DNA from: Chondrosia reniformis
Taxonomy: Eukaryota > Porifera > Demospongiae > Chondrillida > Chondrillidae
Reading direction: 5' to 3'
Length of the DNA: 64,000 bases
NCBI GenBank assembly: GCA_947172415.1
Contig: OX359191.1
Coordinates: 124,001-188,000, forward strand
Below are positions 47,261 through 60,254 of the stretch, one piece after another (position 1 is the first letter of the stretch; the number at the start of each line of letters is the position of its first letter). A model generated the notes under the pieces. The model was not told the origin of the DNA. It saw only the letters and a program-made list of their open reading frames with translations, and did no database searches. The position numbers and the translations under genes were made by a program.

Positions 47261-49685
47261 ATGGAGAACAGGCCATCGCTGCCTCAAGGATACATCCCTG
47301 ATCCCGGTCTAACTGAGTTTCAGATGAAACAGATTCAACAGCACGTCATTCAGAAGGCATCAGGTAGCTCTCAAGAGGAGGAATGCAAGCCCAAGAAGAA
47401 GAAGAGAAAGATGACCACATCAGGAGAGGGCGCCAGTGAGAGCAGTTCATCAGCTGCAATGTCTGCCAGCTCTCGCAAAGCTTCCAGAATTAGAACATCT
47501 TTTTCACAGGACCAGATTCATAATTTAGAGGAGCATTTTAAAGATTGCATGTATCCAACGGCAACAGTTATTCAACAGATTTCAAACAAGCTAGGACTTG
47601 GGGAAACTACAGTACAGGTATGAGAACGAGGCAACGATTTACCATTAGGGTATTCTCTCAGAGTAGTAGTCACTAAATATACTGTTTGTTATTATTATTG
47701 CATCACTCGTGATTAGTTTGACAAGTTTGACTTGCATGCAATCTGCCATGGAGATATGGAGCCAAAAGCTGTAATATATTTAGGACAGAAAGTCTCTCAC
47801 TTCAGTGTAGTAGCACTTTAAGAAGTACATGGGTGTAGTATAGTATTGTATAAGTAGTGTCCAGAGTATCTTTACTTAGTGCTCCTTACGTTACTCATGA
47901 GTACTCTACAATACCATTTACCACATACTACAAGACTGTTGTTGTGCCTTTCACTGTAGACATGTCACTAATCTCTCTCTCAATTAGGTTTGGTTTCAGA
48001 ACAGACGTGCCAAATGGAGGAAGCCACGTAATCTCACTGGTATCCCGGGGCGACCCAGTCCCTCTCGAATGAGAAATGACCAACTCTATAAGAGGAACCC
48101 GCAGTTTATTGAGATGCAGACCCGTGCAATATTGAACCAGAACAAGCCTTCGGGTCCCACTGAGGCTGGATTGGGAGACCTGCCTGTGGAGGGGGAGGAG
48201 ATGGAGAGGAGTAGGGACAGGACCAGCCCTCCAGGTCTGGCAGCCGCTAACCCTTCCACCACCTCCTGGGTTGTCAACCAGCCCACCACTGGCACTACAC
48301 AGCCTCTGGTGTCACAGAACGGCACTCAGTTTGTCATATACCAACCTACCCCAATTATATTACCATATTCGGTGCCCTCCACTGCCCCCTCGAACAACCA
48401 GCCAAGAATGTTTATTGTGCCCGAGGGCGGAGATCGTGAGCAGTGTCAGCCAGGAGGCATCCATGTACGGGACGAGAGTGTGGTGCATCAGGAACACCTG
48501 CGGCAGAGGGGATCAAACACAAGTATTCACTCTCACACTTCAGGCAGCTTGTATGGGAGCATGGAGAGTGTCAACCTGCCTGGAGGAGATGAAGATGTGA
48601 GGCGTAGTCACGAGAGTTTGGGTCGTCGAGGGAGCTTGGATCACAACGGAAGGGACAGTCCCTCCCACGCCATAAGTGACCGTCGTCGATCCACTGATCA
48701 CCGTAGATCCTCAGAGTTTCATGGAAGCAGCGGAAGTATTCAGCTATCCAGTATACTAGAAGACCAGCCCTCCCTCTGCCAGTCCCTCCAACATGTCGGC
48801 CCCTCCACTCAGGAGCCCCAAACCATTCCGTCGGTCCCAGCAATGAAGAGGCCAATGTTTAGAAGTGAACAGAACCTTCTACAAATGGTGAAGCACCAAC
48901 AGGCCCCTCCCTCCCTCCTCCCCTCCCCGGGCCCCCTAGTGCAACCCATCACCACCACGGAGGGGACCAGATTGTTTCATTCACAGGCCAACGTCTCCAC
49001 CGAGGCTTCCACTCCTCACATGCAAGGACCACACACGCAGACTTTGGGTGGGGGCGGTGACACTGTCTATCATCACGCTACCTCCTCTGCACTGCAGCCT
49101 CCAGCCTTTTCCTCTGCTCCGTTTGCAGCTAGCAGTGGTAGTGTTGTGGAACAAGCATATCCACTCCCACCCTCTTACCCAGGTAACCACGGCAACAATG
49201 GTCTATATCCAGTGAAGCCTTATTCTACTAGCCAGTTGCCCAATCTGGAGCACGACCGGCCAACATTGCCTCCAAGAGCTCAGAGTTATAGTGGCTTCCC
49301 ATCGCAGCCCTGTCATCAGAGTATGACTAGTATTCATCAGGCAGTTCCTCCGGGATTTCCCCTTCAAGTTCCCCATGGCTCCACTGGCTCATTGACACAC
49401 TCCTCTTCTACCAGCCTGCGGTCCATTCCTGAGGTAGGTAGCTCTTCATCCATTCATATTACCACCACTGATGACCAGCAATTGCACTTTGACCCAAGCC
49501 GTAACTTTGATATTATGCTTTCCGTGCAGCACTCTCAGCAGCAGGACACCTTTGCAGCCATGAGCCAGAAAGCCACCGAATCCATCTACCAAAGGAGAGA
49601 TTCATTTCCACATCCAGATCCTTACGACGTCTCTATGAATCTGGCACAAAACACCAGAAGATACTCTACGGGACCTCCAAAATAA
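47261..49685 (+). CDS. PRD-class homeodomain transcription factor
   Basis: Two coding exons, 47261-47617 and 47988-49685, give 684 residues. The homeodomain is at roughly residues 72-131: RIRTSFSQDQIHNLEEHFKD through YPTATVIQQISNKLGL to TTVQVWFQNRRAKWRK. Residue 50 is Gln, and the intron falls between homeodomain residues 46 and 47 (VQ|VWF), a position common in PRD-class genes. No paired domain precedes it. A basic patch (KPKKKKRKM) upstream looks like a nuclear localisation signal. The long C-terminal part is rich in Ser, Pro, Gln and His, includes repeated Arg/Ser phosphorylation-like segments, and has no OAR motif that I can see. It should bind TAAT-type sites in the nucleus. Recognition-helix and N-terminal-arm residues support PRD-like membership, but no specific family could be assigned. 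The 10 kb upstream lacks genes, as expected for a regulated developmental gene. Confidence 0.88.
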
Positions 49686-50387
49686 TCTTACCTAGATAAC
49701 AGTTATTGAAGGGAACATACTGTGTCTATTGTACACACAATTTTCGTCTTTCTATCTTTTTAGTAAAGTACTGTTTAAAGCTTTATACAATGCTACCAAT
49801 CATTGACTCATTTTACCATTACCTTTCATGCACTGTACATCCAAACTGATATAATCCAGCATTCCAATTGTTGCATTTTATAAAATAATACAATATTGTC
49901 TGGTGTGATTAGCATGCATATGTAGATGTCATGCAGTAGACAGGTGTTACAGCCACTGATAAATGAAATTGTATATATACAGTGCCAAGTATGTTCGGGT
50001 ATATAAGCATAATTCACTTATAGAAACATGCACTTTAATTCGGTCTACCAACCAGTTATGTATGTAGTACAGTATTATGTACGAAGTCTGAACTCAACTG
50101 TAAATTGCCTATTGCCTCAGAGCCTAAGGAAACATAGTTTTTTCCCTTTTTTCCTTATCTCAGGCATTGTGGTTTAATGGCCGTTTTCTGAAGTTTGGTC
50201 GTTCTCTTTCTGACTTCATATTCCAACTAACGACAGTAAGCGATTATCTAGCTACCTGGTTAGGTAAAGTAGATAGCGATAGTATCTCTAAGGAAGTCTC
50301 TAACTTCTAAGTGCGTGTATTTACAATACCCACCTCGAGGAGTTATTTTAAACCTTTCGACTCTGTAGGATAGTCTCGTTCTTTCAG
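49686..50387. other. 3' end of the homeobox gene and promoter/first exon region of EIF4G2
   Basis: No coding exon could be placed. A possible noncoding EIF4G2 first exon ends at a donor near 50235 (CTAACGACAGTAAGCG). The first exon with readable coding sequence starts after the acceptor CTTTCAG at 50387. Confidence 0.4.
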
Positions 50388-53300
50388 TTCAAACTGGCAA
50401 AAAGCCAAGGAAAGACTACGTTGACAGCTAATGAAAGTGGTCCGCAGACCACACTTGGTATGAAATGGATACCTCGTTCAACTAAAGAGAGGATTGAGCC
50501 CAAGGAAGCGATATTTAGGAAAGTTAGAGGGTGAGTCTCTATACAGTAAACCTCTCTCTATAGTGGTGACCTATGGGAGTGAGACTAGGTAGTCTTTATA
50601 CAGTCAACCTCTCTATATTTGTTATAGAATTTTGAATAAGCTAACTCCTGAGAACTTTGACACACTCCTCAACAAGCTCACCATCGACATTGCCACAACC
50701 TCAGTGGATGTGCTGAAAGGCACTATACTTCTAGTGAGATCATAGCACTAAAAATGTCCACTCGACACTCAATGTTGCTACATCTCCAACAGGTCTATGA
50801 TAAGGCCATTGAGGAACACAACTATAGTTTTATGTATGCGAGGTTGTGTAAGGAACTGGACTCGCGAATACCCAATTTAGAGGTAGATTCCTTTCACACG
50901 ACCACTTTTCGCAACCTTCTTGTGAGAAAGTGCGAAGAGGAGTTTGCTAAAAGGACCAAATACCTACAAGGTATGCAGTGATTGCACAATTAGCTTTTAC
51001 TATTGCTCAATAAAAGGATGTGTTATGCAACTGTGTAGTTGACGGAAGTGGTGACTCCACATTCAGTAAAGACGAAGTTTTGCTTTCCAGCAAGGCCAAA
51101 GTGCTTGGAAATATTGTATTTGTCGGTGAGTGACTGATTGTTAAGTACATGGCACACCTCCAGTCATATTGATATCTTCATCTTATAGAAGACAGCTTTG
51201 GGTAATTTTATAATTTGTCTTTAAATATGATGTGGAATGTGTCACATAAACTCAATTGTCTTATTCTTTAGAGTGTCCCTCAACAGATATTATACAGTGT
51301 ATATGTGTATATGTGTATATGTGTATATGTGTAGTAGATAAATACATGTTGAGTGTTGTAATGTGACACAGTATCTGTTGTATTTCTACTTCTTAGGAGA
51401 GTTGTTTAAACTGGGAATGCTGCACGAGTCTGTCATGCACAATTGTATTAAACAACTTTTGGACCGGAAGAGGTCTCCTCTGGAGCTGCACCAGAACATC
51501 GAGTGTCTCTGTCAGCTACTCAGAGCCACCGGGAAGAAGCTCGACACTCCTGATGCAAAGGTAGCCGTGTCATTAGTCATGGTGGACGGCCTGTCACTAG
51601 TAGACGGCCTGTCACTGGTGGATGGCCTGCCACTGGTGGATGGCCTGCCACTGGTGGACGGTCTGTCACTGGTGGACGGTCTGTCACTGGTGGACAGCCT
51701 GTCACTGGTGGATGGTCTGCCACTGGTGGACAGCCTGTCACTGGTGGACGGCCTGCCACTGGTGGACGGTCTGTCACTGGTGGACGGCCTGTCACTGGTG
51801 GATGGCTCTCCTTTGCTGTAGGGTTGGATGGACAAGTACTTTGAGAGGATGGAGTCGCTGTCTCACTTGTCAGACCTTCCAGTTCGTTTGTGCTTCATGT
51901 TACAGGACACCATTGAGTTGAGGAAGAGACGTGTAAGTCCCAAGAGTGTTGCACTGTGAATAATCTAAGTGCTACATTACCTGGAACTGCTGATTAATAT
52001 GACGGAAATACATTATATATTTATAGTTAGACTTCTCTTTACCGTGTTCCACTACACCTTGCACTTTGTACTATGACCTTGCTCCTTGTCCATCCCTGTA
52101 GTGGTTGCTAAGGAAGGTGTACCAGACAGAAGTGGGCCCAAAACCATTACAAGAGTTAAGAAGAGAAAGACCTACTGTTAGTGGATGCACTCCTACTTGG
52201 AGGACTGGGGGAATTAGGCCCAGAAGGGAGGACTGGGGGAATTAGGCCCAGAAGGGAGGACTGGGGGAATTAGGCCCAGAAGGGAGGACTGGGGGAATTA
52301 GGCCCAGAAGGGAGGACTGGGGGAATTAGGCCCAGAAGGGAGGACTGGGAGAATTAGGCCCAGAAGGGAGGACTGGGGGAATTAGGCCCAGAAGGGAGGA
52401 CTGGGGGAATTAGGCCCAGAAGGGAGGACTGGGAGAATTAGGCCCAGAAAGTGTCATGTACTTTTTGTGTTTGATTTTAAAATAAATTAATTTATGCATA
52501 AATAGGCTTTGAAAATGTAGGTATTCAGGCCATATGACATACCATGTATCATGTGACTGACATGTGACTGACATGTGACTGACATGTGACTTGCTGTTTG
52601 GCAGGAAGCAGTAAAGAAGTCGAACAAGGAGCACAAGAGAAACTGGCAAGCTCACAAAGGGTACGTACATTACCTTTAATGTACAGTACTTCTGTAGGAA
52701 TGTACATATATACTGGCTGCCTTTAATGTCTCTCTCAATAGTCCTCAGAGATCTGCTGCTTATGTTGAACATGATGAGGGATTTGGTGGTCCAGTCGGTG
52801 GATCAAAGGGGCAACAGAGAATCACTGATCTCACCGATGATAGTGATGATCTGGTTGTCATGACAACCAACCATCAAAGTATAGTTGAAAGTTCTCAACC
52901 TCATAATCGCAGAGAAGTCAGTTCAGACAACTGGACTAGCTCAGCTGCTGCCACAAATACCCGAAGACAGGGTAATCCACCCACCCATCCATCCATCCAT
53001 CCATCCATCCATCCATCCATCTACCCATCCATTCATCCATCCATCCATCTACCCATCCATCCATCCATCTACCCATCCATCCACCCATCCACCCACCCAT
53101 CCACCCATCCATCCACCCATCCATCCATCCATCCATCCACCCATTCATCCATCCACCCATTCATCCATCCATCCATCCATCCATCCATCCATCCATCCAT
53201 CCATCCATCCATCCATCCATCCATCCATCCATCCATCCATCCATCCATCCATCCATCCATCCATCCATCCATCCACCCATTCATCCATCCATCCACCCAT

Positions 53301-56300
53301 TCATCCATCCATCCACCCATCCATCCACCCATTCATCCACTCACCCATCCACCCATCCATCCATCTATCCATCCATCCATTGCACCTCATGTCATAATCT
53401 CTCTTTCCATCAGTTAAGAAGCTTCTTCCTACAAGTAGAGATGAAGGTCTCAGTCTCCGTCCATCAACAGGAGGGAGGAAGCAAGGAGGTCCTATTGATC
53501 AACTTGTCACAACCAATGCAAGGAATGATCCCAATCCAAAACCAAAATCAAATTTTGAAATTGAAAATGATAATGGAGATGATGAACGATACCCTAAACT
53601 TCCTATGGGAGCATACCCTTCAGATCCTGGTTACCATGGTTACCCTCCTCCTCCATTTAGAGATCCTAATATACCATTTAGACCCAGAATACCAGATAGT
53701 TCACACCCATTTCCCCCCCACCCCCCACCCCCAAGAACCATGGGCCCCAGACCCCCAGGGGTGGTTTTTGATCCCAGAATGGATCCCCTCACTTCCCTAC
53801 CATCCGGTACTATACGGCCACCTTACAGACCAAATATGGAAATGAGACCAAGAATGAAATATCATGGTCCCCAGTTGCAATCTGTCCAATCTGGAATGGG
53901 AATCAACTCTAATCAGCCTCCCATACAGCCAGACAGAAATCAAGTATGAAAGATGGCAGACTAGCTCTAATTATTGCCCATCACTGTCTCTGTCTCTTCC
54001 AGCCTATTCCCATTAGGATCAGTAAGAACAAAAAACTGTCCAATTCTCCTGCAAAACAGAGGAAAAATCAGAGTTTAGAAAGCGATCGAATAGTTGAAGA
54101 CATTTTGAGTAAATTCCTCCAATCAGAAGACACGGATGCTACCATAGCAACCATCAAGGCTACCAAAACACTAAGGTACAATTATTTAACATATAATGGA
54201 ATTTATGTAGTTTTTATAGGCATGGAATAGTATAAATGTTTCCTGTATGTAGCTCCCATGATCTTTGTGTTGGACTTGTAAATAATAGTTTGGAAAGGTC
54301 AGAAAATGATCGCATCAAAGTTAGTCTGTTAATTAATCATCTAATCAAAGATGGCCTCCTGGACAAGTCACTTTTTAAATCAGTAAGCAAAATGGCTGTA
54401 TAGTGTAGCTAAGGTCTGTAGTTGCAGACACTTTATGTGTAGGCCTCCGAACTCTTATAGTCTGCAGTTGGTTGAATGGTCTAATTCACTGTACACTGCT
54501 CTAATTCTGTAGTGTATTGAAGTAGTGTTGAGCTCTGTACAGAAAGGTACAGACGGAGCCATTCAGAAGAGAACATATATTGCAGGTTTTATTGCAAGAG
54601 CTGTTGAAAAGGTGACAGTTACTGTCCATAACTTATTCATGATCTAATTTTTCTAAATGCTATGTCTACTCTGTAATAAATTAAATAGCCTATAGGGGAC
54701 TAAACCTGGTGAGCATTTGGGATGAGGATACAGGAGTCTTCTCTTTCTTCTTTTGCTCCACTGGACCAGACAGCTGTTTCTGGGAATACCACCCTTTATC
54801 AGTGACCCTGGAAGTCTTCCTGGAAGTTCCTCTTTGAACATGAACAACTTTTCCGGAATGTGCATATTGAATGAGTCACATACGTGTGCACAACTCTTTG
54901 GCCTCTTTTCAGGAGCTGATGTCTCTTGAGGAAGGAGCGCTGTGTTGCTCGCAGGGCAAGCACCATCCCACCTTCCTGGTAGTGTTGCAAGTGCTGACAG
55001 TCTTGCTGGGAAGAGAACACCTTCAGCAAATGTTTAGCAGCAGCCACTTGAACATTGGAGATGTAATTCCGCCATCTCTCAAATCATCTGAGGGAGTTGT
55101 AAAGGTCTTGGAGGAGAGGAAATTGGACTTTCTCTATCCAATAAAGAGGCTGCAGAGGGATCTAACTGGCCTCTTTAGTCAAGGAACAAGTGCAGTTGGC
55201 GTTTACAAGTGGATTAAGTCCGAGGTCAACTCATCACTGTACAAAAATCCAGACTTTATTTCTACTCTGACAACATGGTATGTAGTGTAGGTTTCTAAAG
55301 CCACCCTATTTGATCTATTATGCTAGAGCCCACACCTCTTATGTTAGAGCCTGTTTCTTTTATGCTAGAGCCCACACCTCTTATGTTAGAGCCTGTTTCT
55401 TTTATATTAGAGCCCATTCCTCTTATATTGGAGCCCATATGGATCCTCTTTATATTAGAGCCCATTCCTCTTATATTGGAGCCCATATGGATCCTCTTTA
55501 TATTAGAACCCATCCCTATTTCCTTTATTGCATACACTTAATGTACCCTTGCACTGCTGCACTATTTATAGCATTTTAAATCATGTCTGTGCCGAGAGTA
55601 CCGCTGGGAAAGGTGAACTGTCAGCTTCTGCAAAGGCAAATGAGAAAAGCTTGTTTCAGGAATACAAGGTGCTCCTTATCAATTTGTACATGTACACATA
55701 TACGTAGTGGACACATTTAGGGTATATAGTATATCAATGATATAGTGACATATAGTCCTGCTAACATGTATATATTGTAAAAGAGTGGATTGCGCAATGG
55801 TGTGATTGCTTCTTTGTAGGTTCTGATAGAAAAGTATGTTCAGGATATTAAGAACTTACAATTGACAGTGGTCTACACGACTCAAGTGTTTTGCTGTACT
55901 CGTGAATATCCTAAAGGTCGGGCCTAATTGTGTACATCACATTGCGTCTTCACTGAGTATCTAACAAGTCAATTTATTGAATACTGTAAATCCCTTATTA
56001 TTAGCATGCTTTTAAATTTAGCTATATTAGTGATTTGACATTTACCGCTAATATTAGATATATGTAGTATTACTACTAAAAAGAGTACTACTGTAATTAT
56101 TTATTACTGTAATTAACTAACAAAACTTCCATGCATTTTGTAAGTCACTAACATTAAATTCCGCTACGTAGGGGTAAAATCCAGTTTCGCTAACTTTTGG
56201 TTCTGCTTAAATAAAGGGATCTACACACTTTGCAACTTACAAAGCTACGACATGCTACATCTCCATACTTTAGAGTAAAAGGCCTATAGGGAACTAAACC

Positions 56301-56886
56301 TAGTGAGAGCTTTGGATGAGGATACAAGAGTCTTCACCTTTTATTACTTCTCTTCTCCACTGGGTCAGGCAACTGTTTTTGGGAACTCCACCTTCAACAG
56401 TGACCCTGGGAATCTTTGTCTTCTTCTTGATCTTTTGCACGTAACTCTCAACACAGACATTAGCAAGTGAGGCTTAGGTATACATACTATGTCTTGCTTT
56501 GCAGAAAAACGTGTTGGGCAGTAGTATCTCACATAACCATGGCAATAGCTGTGTCCTACTGTACTCAGTGATTTCCCTCCAGTTTTAGTATTACATTATG
56601 ACACTTACGTATATGATTGCCAGTCATTATGTGAAATTATTGACACTTCTGTCTCACTCCAGGGATGTTGTTACGGCTCTTCTCATACTATTACGAAATG
56701 GATGTGATTGAGGAAGAAGTGTTCCACACTTGGAAGGAAGACATCACCCAGGAGCATCCTGGAAAGGAGAAGGCACTCTTTCAAGTAAACCAGTGGTTAA
56801 ACCTCCTCGCTGAGGCAGTCACTTCTGAGGATGATAACGATGAAGATAATGATTCAGATTCCAATGACAACTCGAATGAAGATTAA
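50388..56886 (+). CDS. EIF4G2: eIF4G2 / DAP5 (NAT1) translation factor; 5' end uncertain
   Basis: Seventeen exons: 50388-50530, 50628-50733, 50793-50970, 51039-51125, 51397-51560, 51822-51932, 52102-52176, 52605-52660, 52742-52971, 53414-53943, 54003-54175, 54253-54382, 54513-54611, 54913-55277, 55572-55668, 55820-55916 and 56663-56886. All phases agree; 954 residues follow the first readable codon (human 907). A MIF4G domain ([52 protein letters not shown]) is followed by a proline-rich linker, an MA3 domain (exons 12-14) and a C-terminal W2 domain ending [20 protein letters not shown] plus an acidic tail. No N-terminal eIF4E/PABP region is present, the hallmark of DAP5, which supports cap-independent and alternative initiation with eIF4A and eIF3. 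The first in-frame ATG (50461) precedes the conserved KWIP; since vertebrate DAP5 starts at GUG, the true start is open. Confidence 0.92.
51565..51815. repeat. 18-bp minisatellite in EIF4G2 intron
   Basis: About thirteen units of CTGGTGGACGGCCTGTCA with variants fill the short intron between 51561 and 51821. All frames are nearly free of stops, so the intron looks coding on every strand, but the conserved MIF4G sequence resumes only at 51822. Confidence 0.93.
52192..52450. repeat. 28-bp minisatellite in EIF4G2 intron
   Basis: Nine near-identical units containing GGAGGACTGGGGGAATTAGG and CCCAGAAG lie between 52177 and the acceptor at 52604. Confidence 0.93.
52976..53387. repeat. (CATC)n simple repeat in EIF4G2 intron
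   Basis: Long CCATCCATC tract with CCAC and TTCA variants, filling almost the whole intron between 52971 and 53414. Confidence 0.95.
54645..54815 (+). mobile_element. dispersed repeat family A copy in EIF4G2 intron
   Basis: Contains GCCTATAGGGGACTAAACCT, GATGAGGATACAGGAGTCTT, TTTGCTCCACTGGACCAGAC and TATCAGTGACCCTGG in family order. It retains the second half well. Confidence 0.75.
55316..55515. repeat. ~20-24-bp minisatellite in EIF4G2 intron
   Basis: Repeated CTTATGTTAGAGCC and CTTATATTGGAGCCCATATG units in mixed order. Confidence 0.88.
56272..56415 (+). mobile_element. dispersed repeat family A copy in the last EIF4G2 intron
   Basis: GGCCTATAGGGAACTAAACC, GAGAGCTTTGGATGAGGATA, CTCCACTGGGTCAGGCAACT and CAACAGTGACCCTGGG are in family order. 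Confidence 0.78.
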
Positions 56887-57192
56887 CAATGTCATATCGG
56901 CAACTCTGTAATATACTCAATCTGACAACGCGGCCACCATTTTGTATTATTATTATGAATAAGAATGTGAATTAAACTACAATTTCTCTATAATTCATTC
57001 ATTGCTCATGAAGACCTTCAGGTTGAAAGACATACAGTATGTATAAAAGCCTGACTCGAATATATGTAATTAGGTCTCAGTCTGTAAAATCTTGTACTTC
57101 TAGCCACATTTCTCACACTTGTAAAAATCAAACTTGCACAAATCAAATTTAATAAGCTTAGTTGGTATAAGGTGACGTAGAGTTCCGTATAT

Positions 57193-60076
57193 TCACTGCT
57201 GCTTGCATTCTGCAGGAGCCTGGCCTTGCTGAGGTTCATAGTCTGGATCTTCATCTTCTTCATACTCTTCGTCTTCATCTAAATATTCTTCTTCACTCTC
57301 AATCTTTGGAAAGACAGAGAATTTATCTAAACACATTCAGTGAAGAGAGAAGCTAACTACAAACTCACATCTACTACATCTCCAGTGAAATAGAGCACTG
57401 CTTTTGGAATAAAATTATCTCTCAAAAATTCACCTCTTGCAAAGTCAAGGCTTCTCTTCTCCTGGAGATCTGAATCTTCTTCTTCTTCTTCTTCCTTCAG
57501 CTCTGTAGATGTTGTGTTACCATGACAACAAGTACTTATGGTAGATATGATCAAATTTCAAATTACCTGGCAGACTGTCAAAAAAGTGAAAAAAAGAGTC
57601 TTGATCGACTGTTTTTGTTACTGTTCGAGTTTGGCCTTTACCTAACATCAGAGAACACCATCTTAGTAATGGCTGCATTAGAGCACCAGGCTCTTATATT
57701 AGTATTTATAGTGCCTATATTAGAGCATTGGGCTCTTACTATAACTATCAGTTTTACATTTTAGAAATGCTGCTCAATTTCTCAGAAAGTGCACACCTAC
57801 CTATACCTGCCTACGTACATATGTACGTACATGACCAATGTTACTACTAAGCAATGACATACTCTTATTTTTCTGTGTCTTCCTGACAGTCTTAACAGTA
57901 ACATTTTTGTCCTTTTTCCAGTTAATCTTTGCTCTACAGAATAACAATACAACATGCAACACATTTCTACACACTGTGCCATCCTTTACAGGTTGTGCAA
58001 TAACACCAGCTTGTTGCAAAACATACCCTACAGTTGCAATAAGTTCAGGTCCTTCAAAGGTAAAAGGATCTTCTTCATCAATCTCGCATTTACTTATGTA
58101 CTTCTTTACTATAACCTGCATGACAAGGGAGAGGTAAAGGTAATTGCTTCATTGAGCTGCATAATACACTATCTTGCCTTATCAGAAAAGTAATCATTTT
58201 CTTCAAAAATAAATTCCAATTGGAAATTGAGTCCATTTTCATCAGGATAGACCAATCTAATGTCAGTCAGCTTCTCCAAAATGGGTTCATCCCAGTCCTA
58301 TAACGTTTCCATGGTAACCAATAGTAAACATAAAGGGTCACAATATAAACAAACAAAAAGTACTTTTTACTTGGAAATTAATGTAAATACACAAACCATA
58401 TGTAAACACTTTTGCACTTCAGAAGTACTACAAATGGATAGTGAAATATAATGCCAGTTGCTGTCTCACTTTTATCAGTCCTTCCAGAAGCTGTACATTG
58501 CGCATAGCTGTCAACCAGAATCCAGGAATACCTTTGATGTCCTCGCCTTTCTCCTTTACAGATTTGGAGGTCTCCCCCTCTGTAGTGGAGCCTTCCTTGT
58601 CTGTTCCATTCTTGGCCTTGTCTTCCTCCTTATCTCCGCCCTGACCTTCCTCCTGGAGGGAGAATTGAAATAGGGACTAGTGAGACAAACAGTGTTTATA
58701 CTGTCAGACAGACATTTAAAAGGCTTACACTAATTAACGACAGACATAACATCTACAAACACATTAGGAATGAAAATCTTTCTATTTCAATACTCAACCA
58801 CGCCTGAAACTTTACTAACATCAAAAGCTAAAAGAGAAGTAATGAATCTCATTAGAAGATTACTTGTCTTTTTTGACTTTATTGGTAATATTAACAGCTC
58901 ATGTAAGCTACGTATATAGAGGCTTTCCGAAGGTCCTACATAAGTTTAGGAAAGTGGTGTTTACTACATTCAATTAGTATGTTTTCTCTTTTCTATATTT
59001 AGCTACATCTATAGGAAAATGATGCTTTAAATTACTCATGTACCATCAGTTTATTAATCTCAAGTCAAAACTTCAGATTACTACGTACGTACCTTTATGA
59101 CATCGAGCTCTTTCTCCTCTTCATCATCATCATCTCTGCTCCAAACACACTCTTCTTCAGTCGGCTCATATTCACCAGTAACGATGGTGCTTCTCTTGCT
59201 GTAGAGCTCTGTAAACTTGTCAACAAAGGTCCTCTGTAGCCTGCAGACCTCCAAATTAAACTCCACCTCTGCCTTCATTATATCGACCTGATTGTTCTTC
59301 AAGGCCTTGATTCTCTTTTGAATTGATTCAGGTAGACTTTCAATGTACCCTGAGGATTTGCCAACCATAGAATCCAACTGCTTCTACATGAAGATGAAAG
59401 AACACGACAAGAGAGACAATCAATGTCGATAACACTTCACAGAGCAATCAAAATATTAAAATTTTTCATTTTCACTACTCCATCGACTACTAATCAGTTG
59501 ACTTGTGCAAAGTACCTGCACGGCAGCCATAACTTGCGGATTGGTGGCCATTTGAGAAGCAATACTCTGAATGTCTGGTAAGGGAACACAACAAGACATT
59601 GATTAAAGTCTACAAACCTGTTACCATAGCAACACACAAGTTGTGGTACAATGCTGAATCACTTATTACTTAATGGAGCCTGTTGAGAGTCTGATGTTTC
59701 CGTAGACAGCTCGTTGCCATGGCTACCACCTCCCTTCTTGGGCGATTTCCTACACAGACATACAAGTTTAAACTTTATTCAAATTTATATTGAACTTTAA
59801 AAAAACATTGAACTGCAATTCATGTAACTGACTAACTACACGCGATATGTTCCAGAAAGATAGCACTCGATCAAAAGATAGCTTCTAAACATTGTATTAT
59901 AATGTCTAAGGCTTCCTTCTCAGAATCTGCTATTGACAGTGACACAGAAGTACTGTGAGGGGGCGTTATGGGGACTATTAAATCTACATTCTCATTCTCT
60001 TTAAATTAAAGATGAATTTAAATACAGATTGAACGAATTCCAAATAGACTATAACTGACCTCTTCTTTTCCGCCAT
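57193..60076 (-). CDS. NAP1L: nucleosome assembly protein 1-like histone chaperone
   Basis: Eleven exons on the minus strand: 60076-60060, 59749-59670, 59574-59516, 59383-59093, 58652-58470, 58297-58178, 58115-58027, 57933-57863, 57641-57567, 57502-57369 and 57303-57193. All phases agree, giving 409 residues (human NAP1L1 has 391). The NAP fold includes ESIQKRIKALKNNQVDIMKA, EYEPTEEECVW, GIPGFWLTAMRNVQLLEGLI, DPFTFEGPELIATVGAKINW and DNFIPKAVLYFTGDVVD. Acidic tracts flank it, and the protein ends PAECKQQ, a CaaX farnesylation box also present in vertebrate NAP1L1. It should bind H2A-H2B and shuttle between cytoplasm and nucleus. The intron after 58178 begins with GC (AAG|GCAAG), a GC-AG intron kept because both flanking exons match the family. 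It is convergent with EIF4G2 (306 bp between stops) and divergent from RPL39. Confidence 0.95.
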
Positions 60077-60254
60077 TCGGACACGTGTTCGACGACTGAT
60101 TCCCGCCAGAGTGTCGTAACGAAAAGGACACGCAAACTTTTTCTTTGCGTTTGCTCCATTCTTTCAAATTTGTAAATTTGGTTTTGGTTTGGAATTGTGA
60201 CTAAGGATTTCAAGCCCGCGTTGTAGAAGTTCTCCATTGAAATCGTCGCTAGTC
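60077..60254. promoter_or_regulatory. bidirectional promoter of NAP1L (-) and RPL39 (+)
   Basis: Only 178 bp separate the two start codons, so both transcription starts must lie within or close to this interval. It is CpG-containing (CGGACACGTGTTCG near 60078 includes a CACGTG core) and has pyrimidine tracts suited to a ribosomal-protein transcription start. The assignment follows from the geometry. Confidence 0.6.

Noticed and set aside
51512..51921. Frames such as [22 protein letters not shown] and [10 protein letters not shown]
   Set aside because: The 18-bp intronic repeat is open on all frames; the MIF4G domain resumes only at 51822.
52860..53417. [15 protein letters not shown] frames of up to 185 codons, and GWMDGWMDG frames on the other strand
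   Set aside because: Simple (CATC)n repeat inside an EIF4G2 intron.
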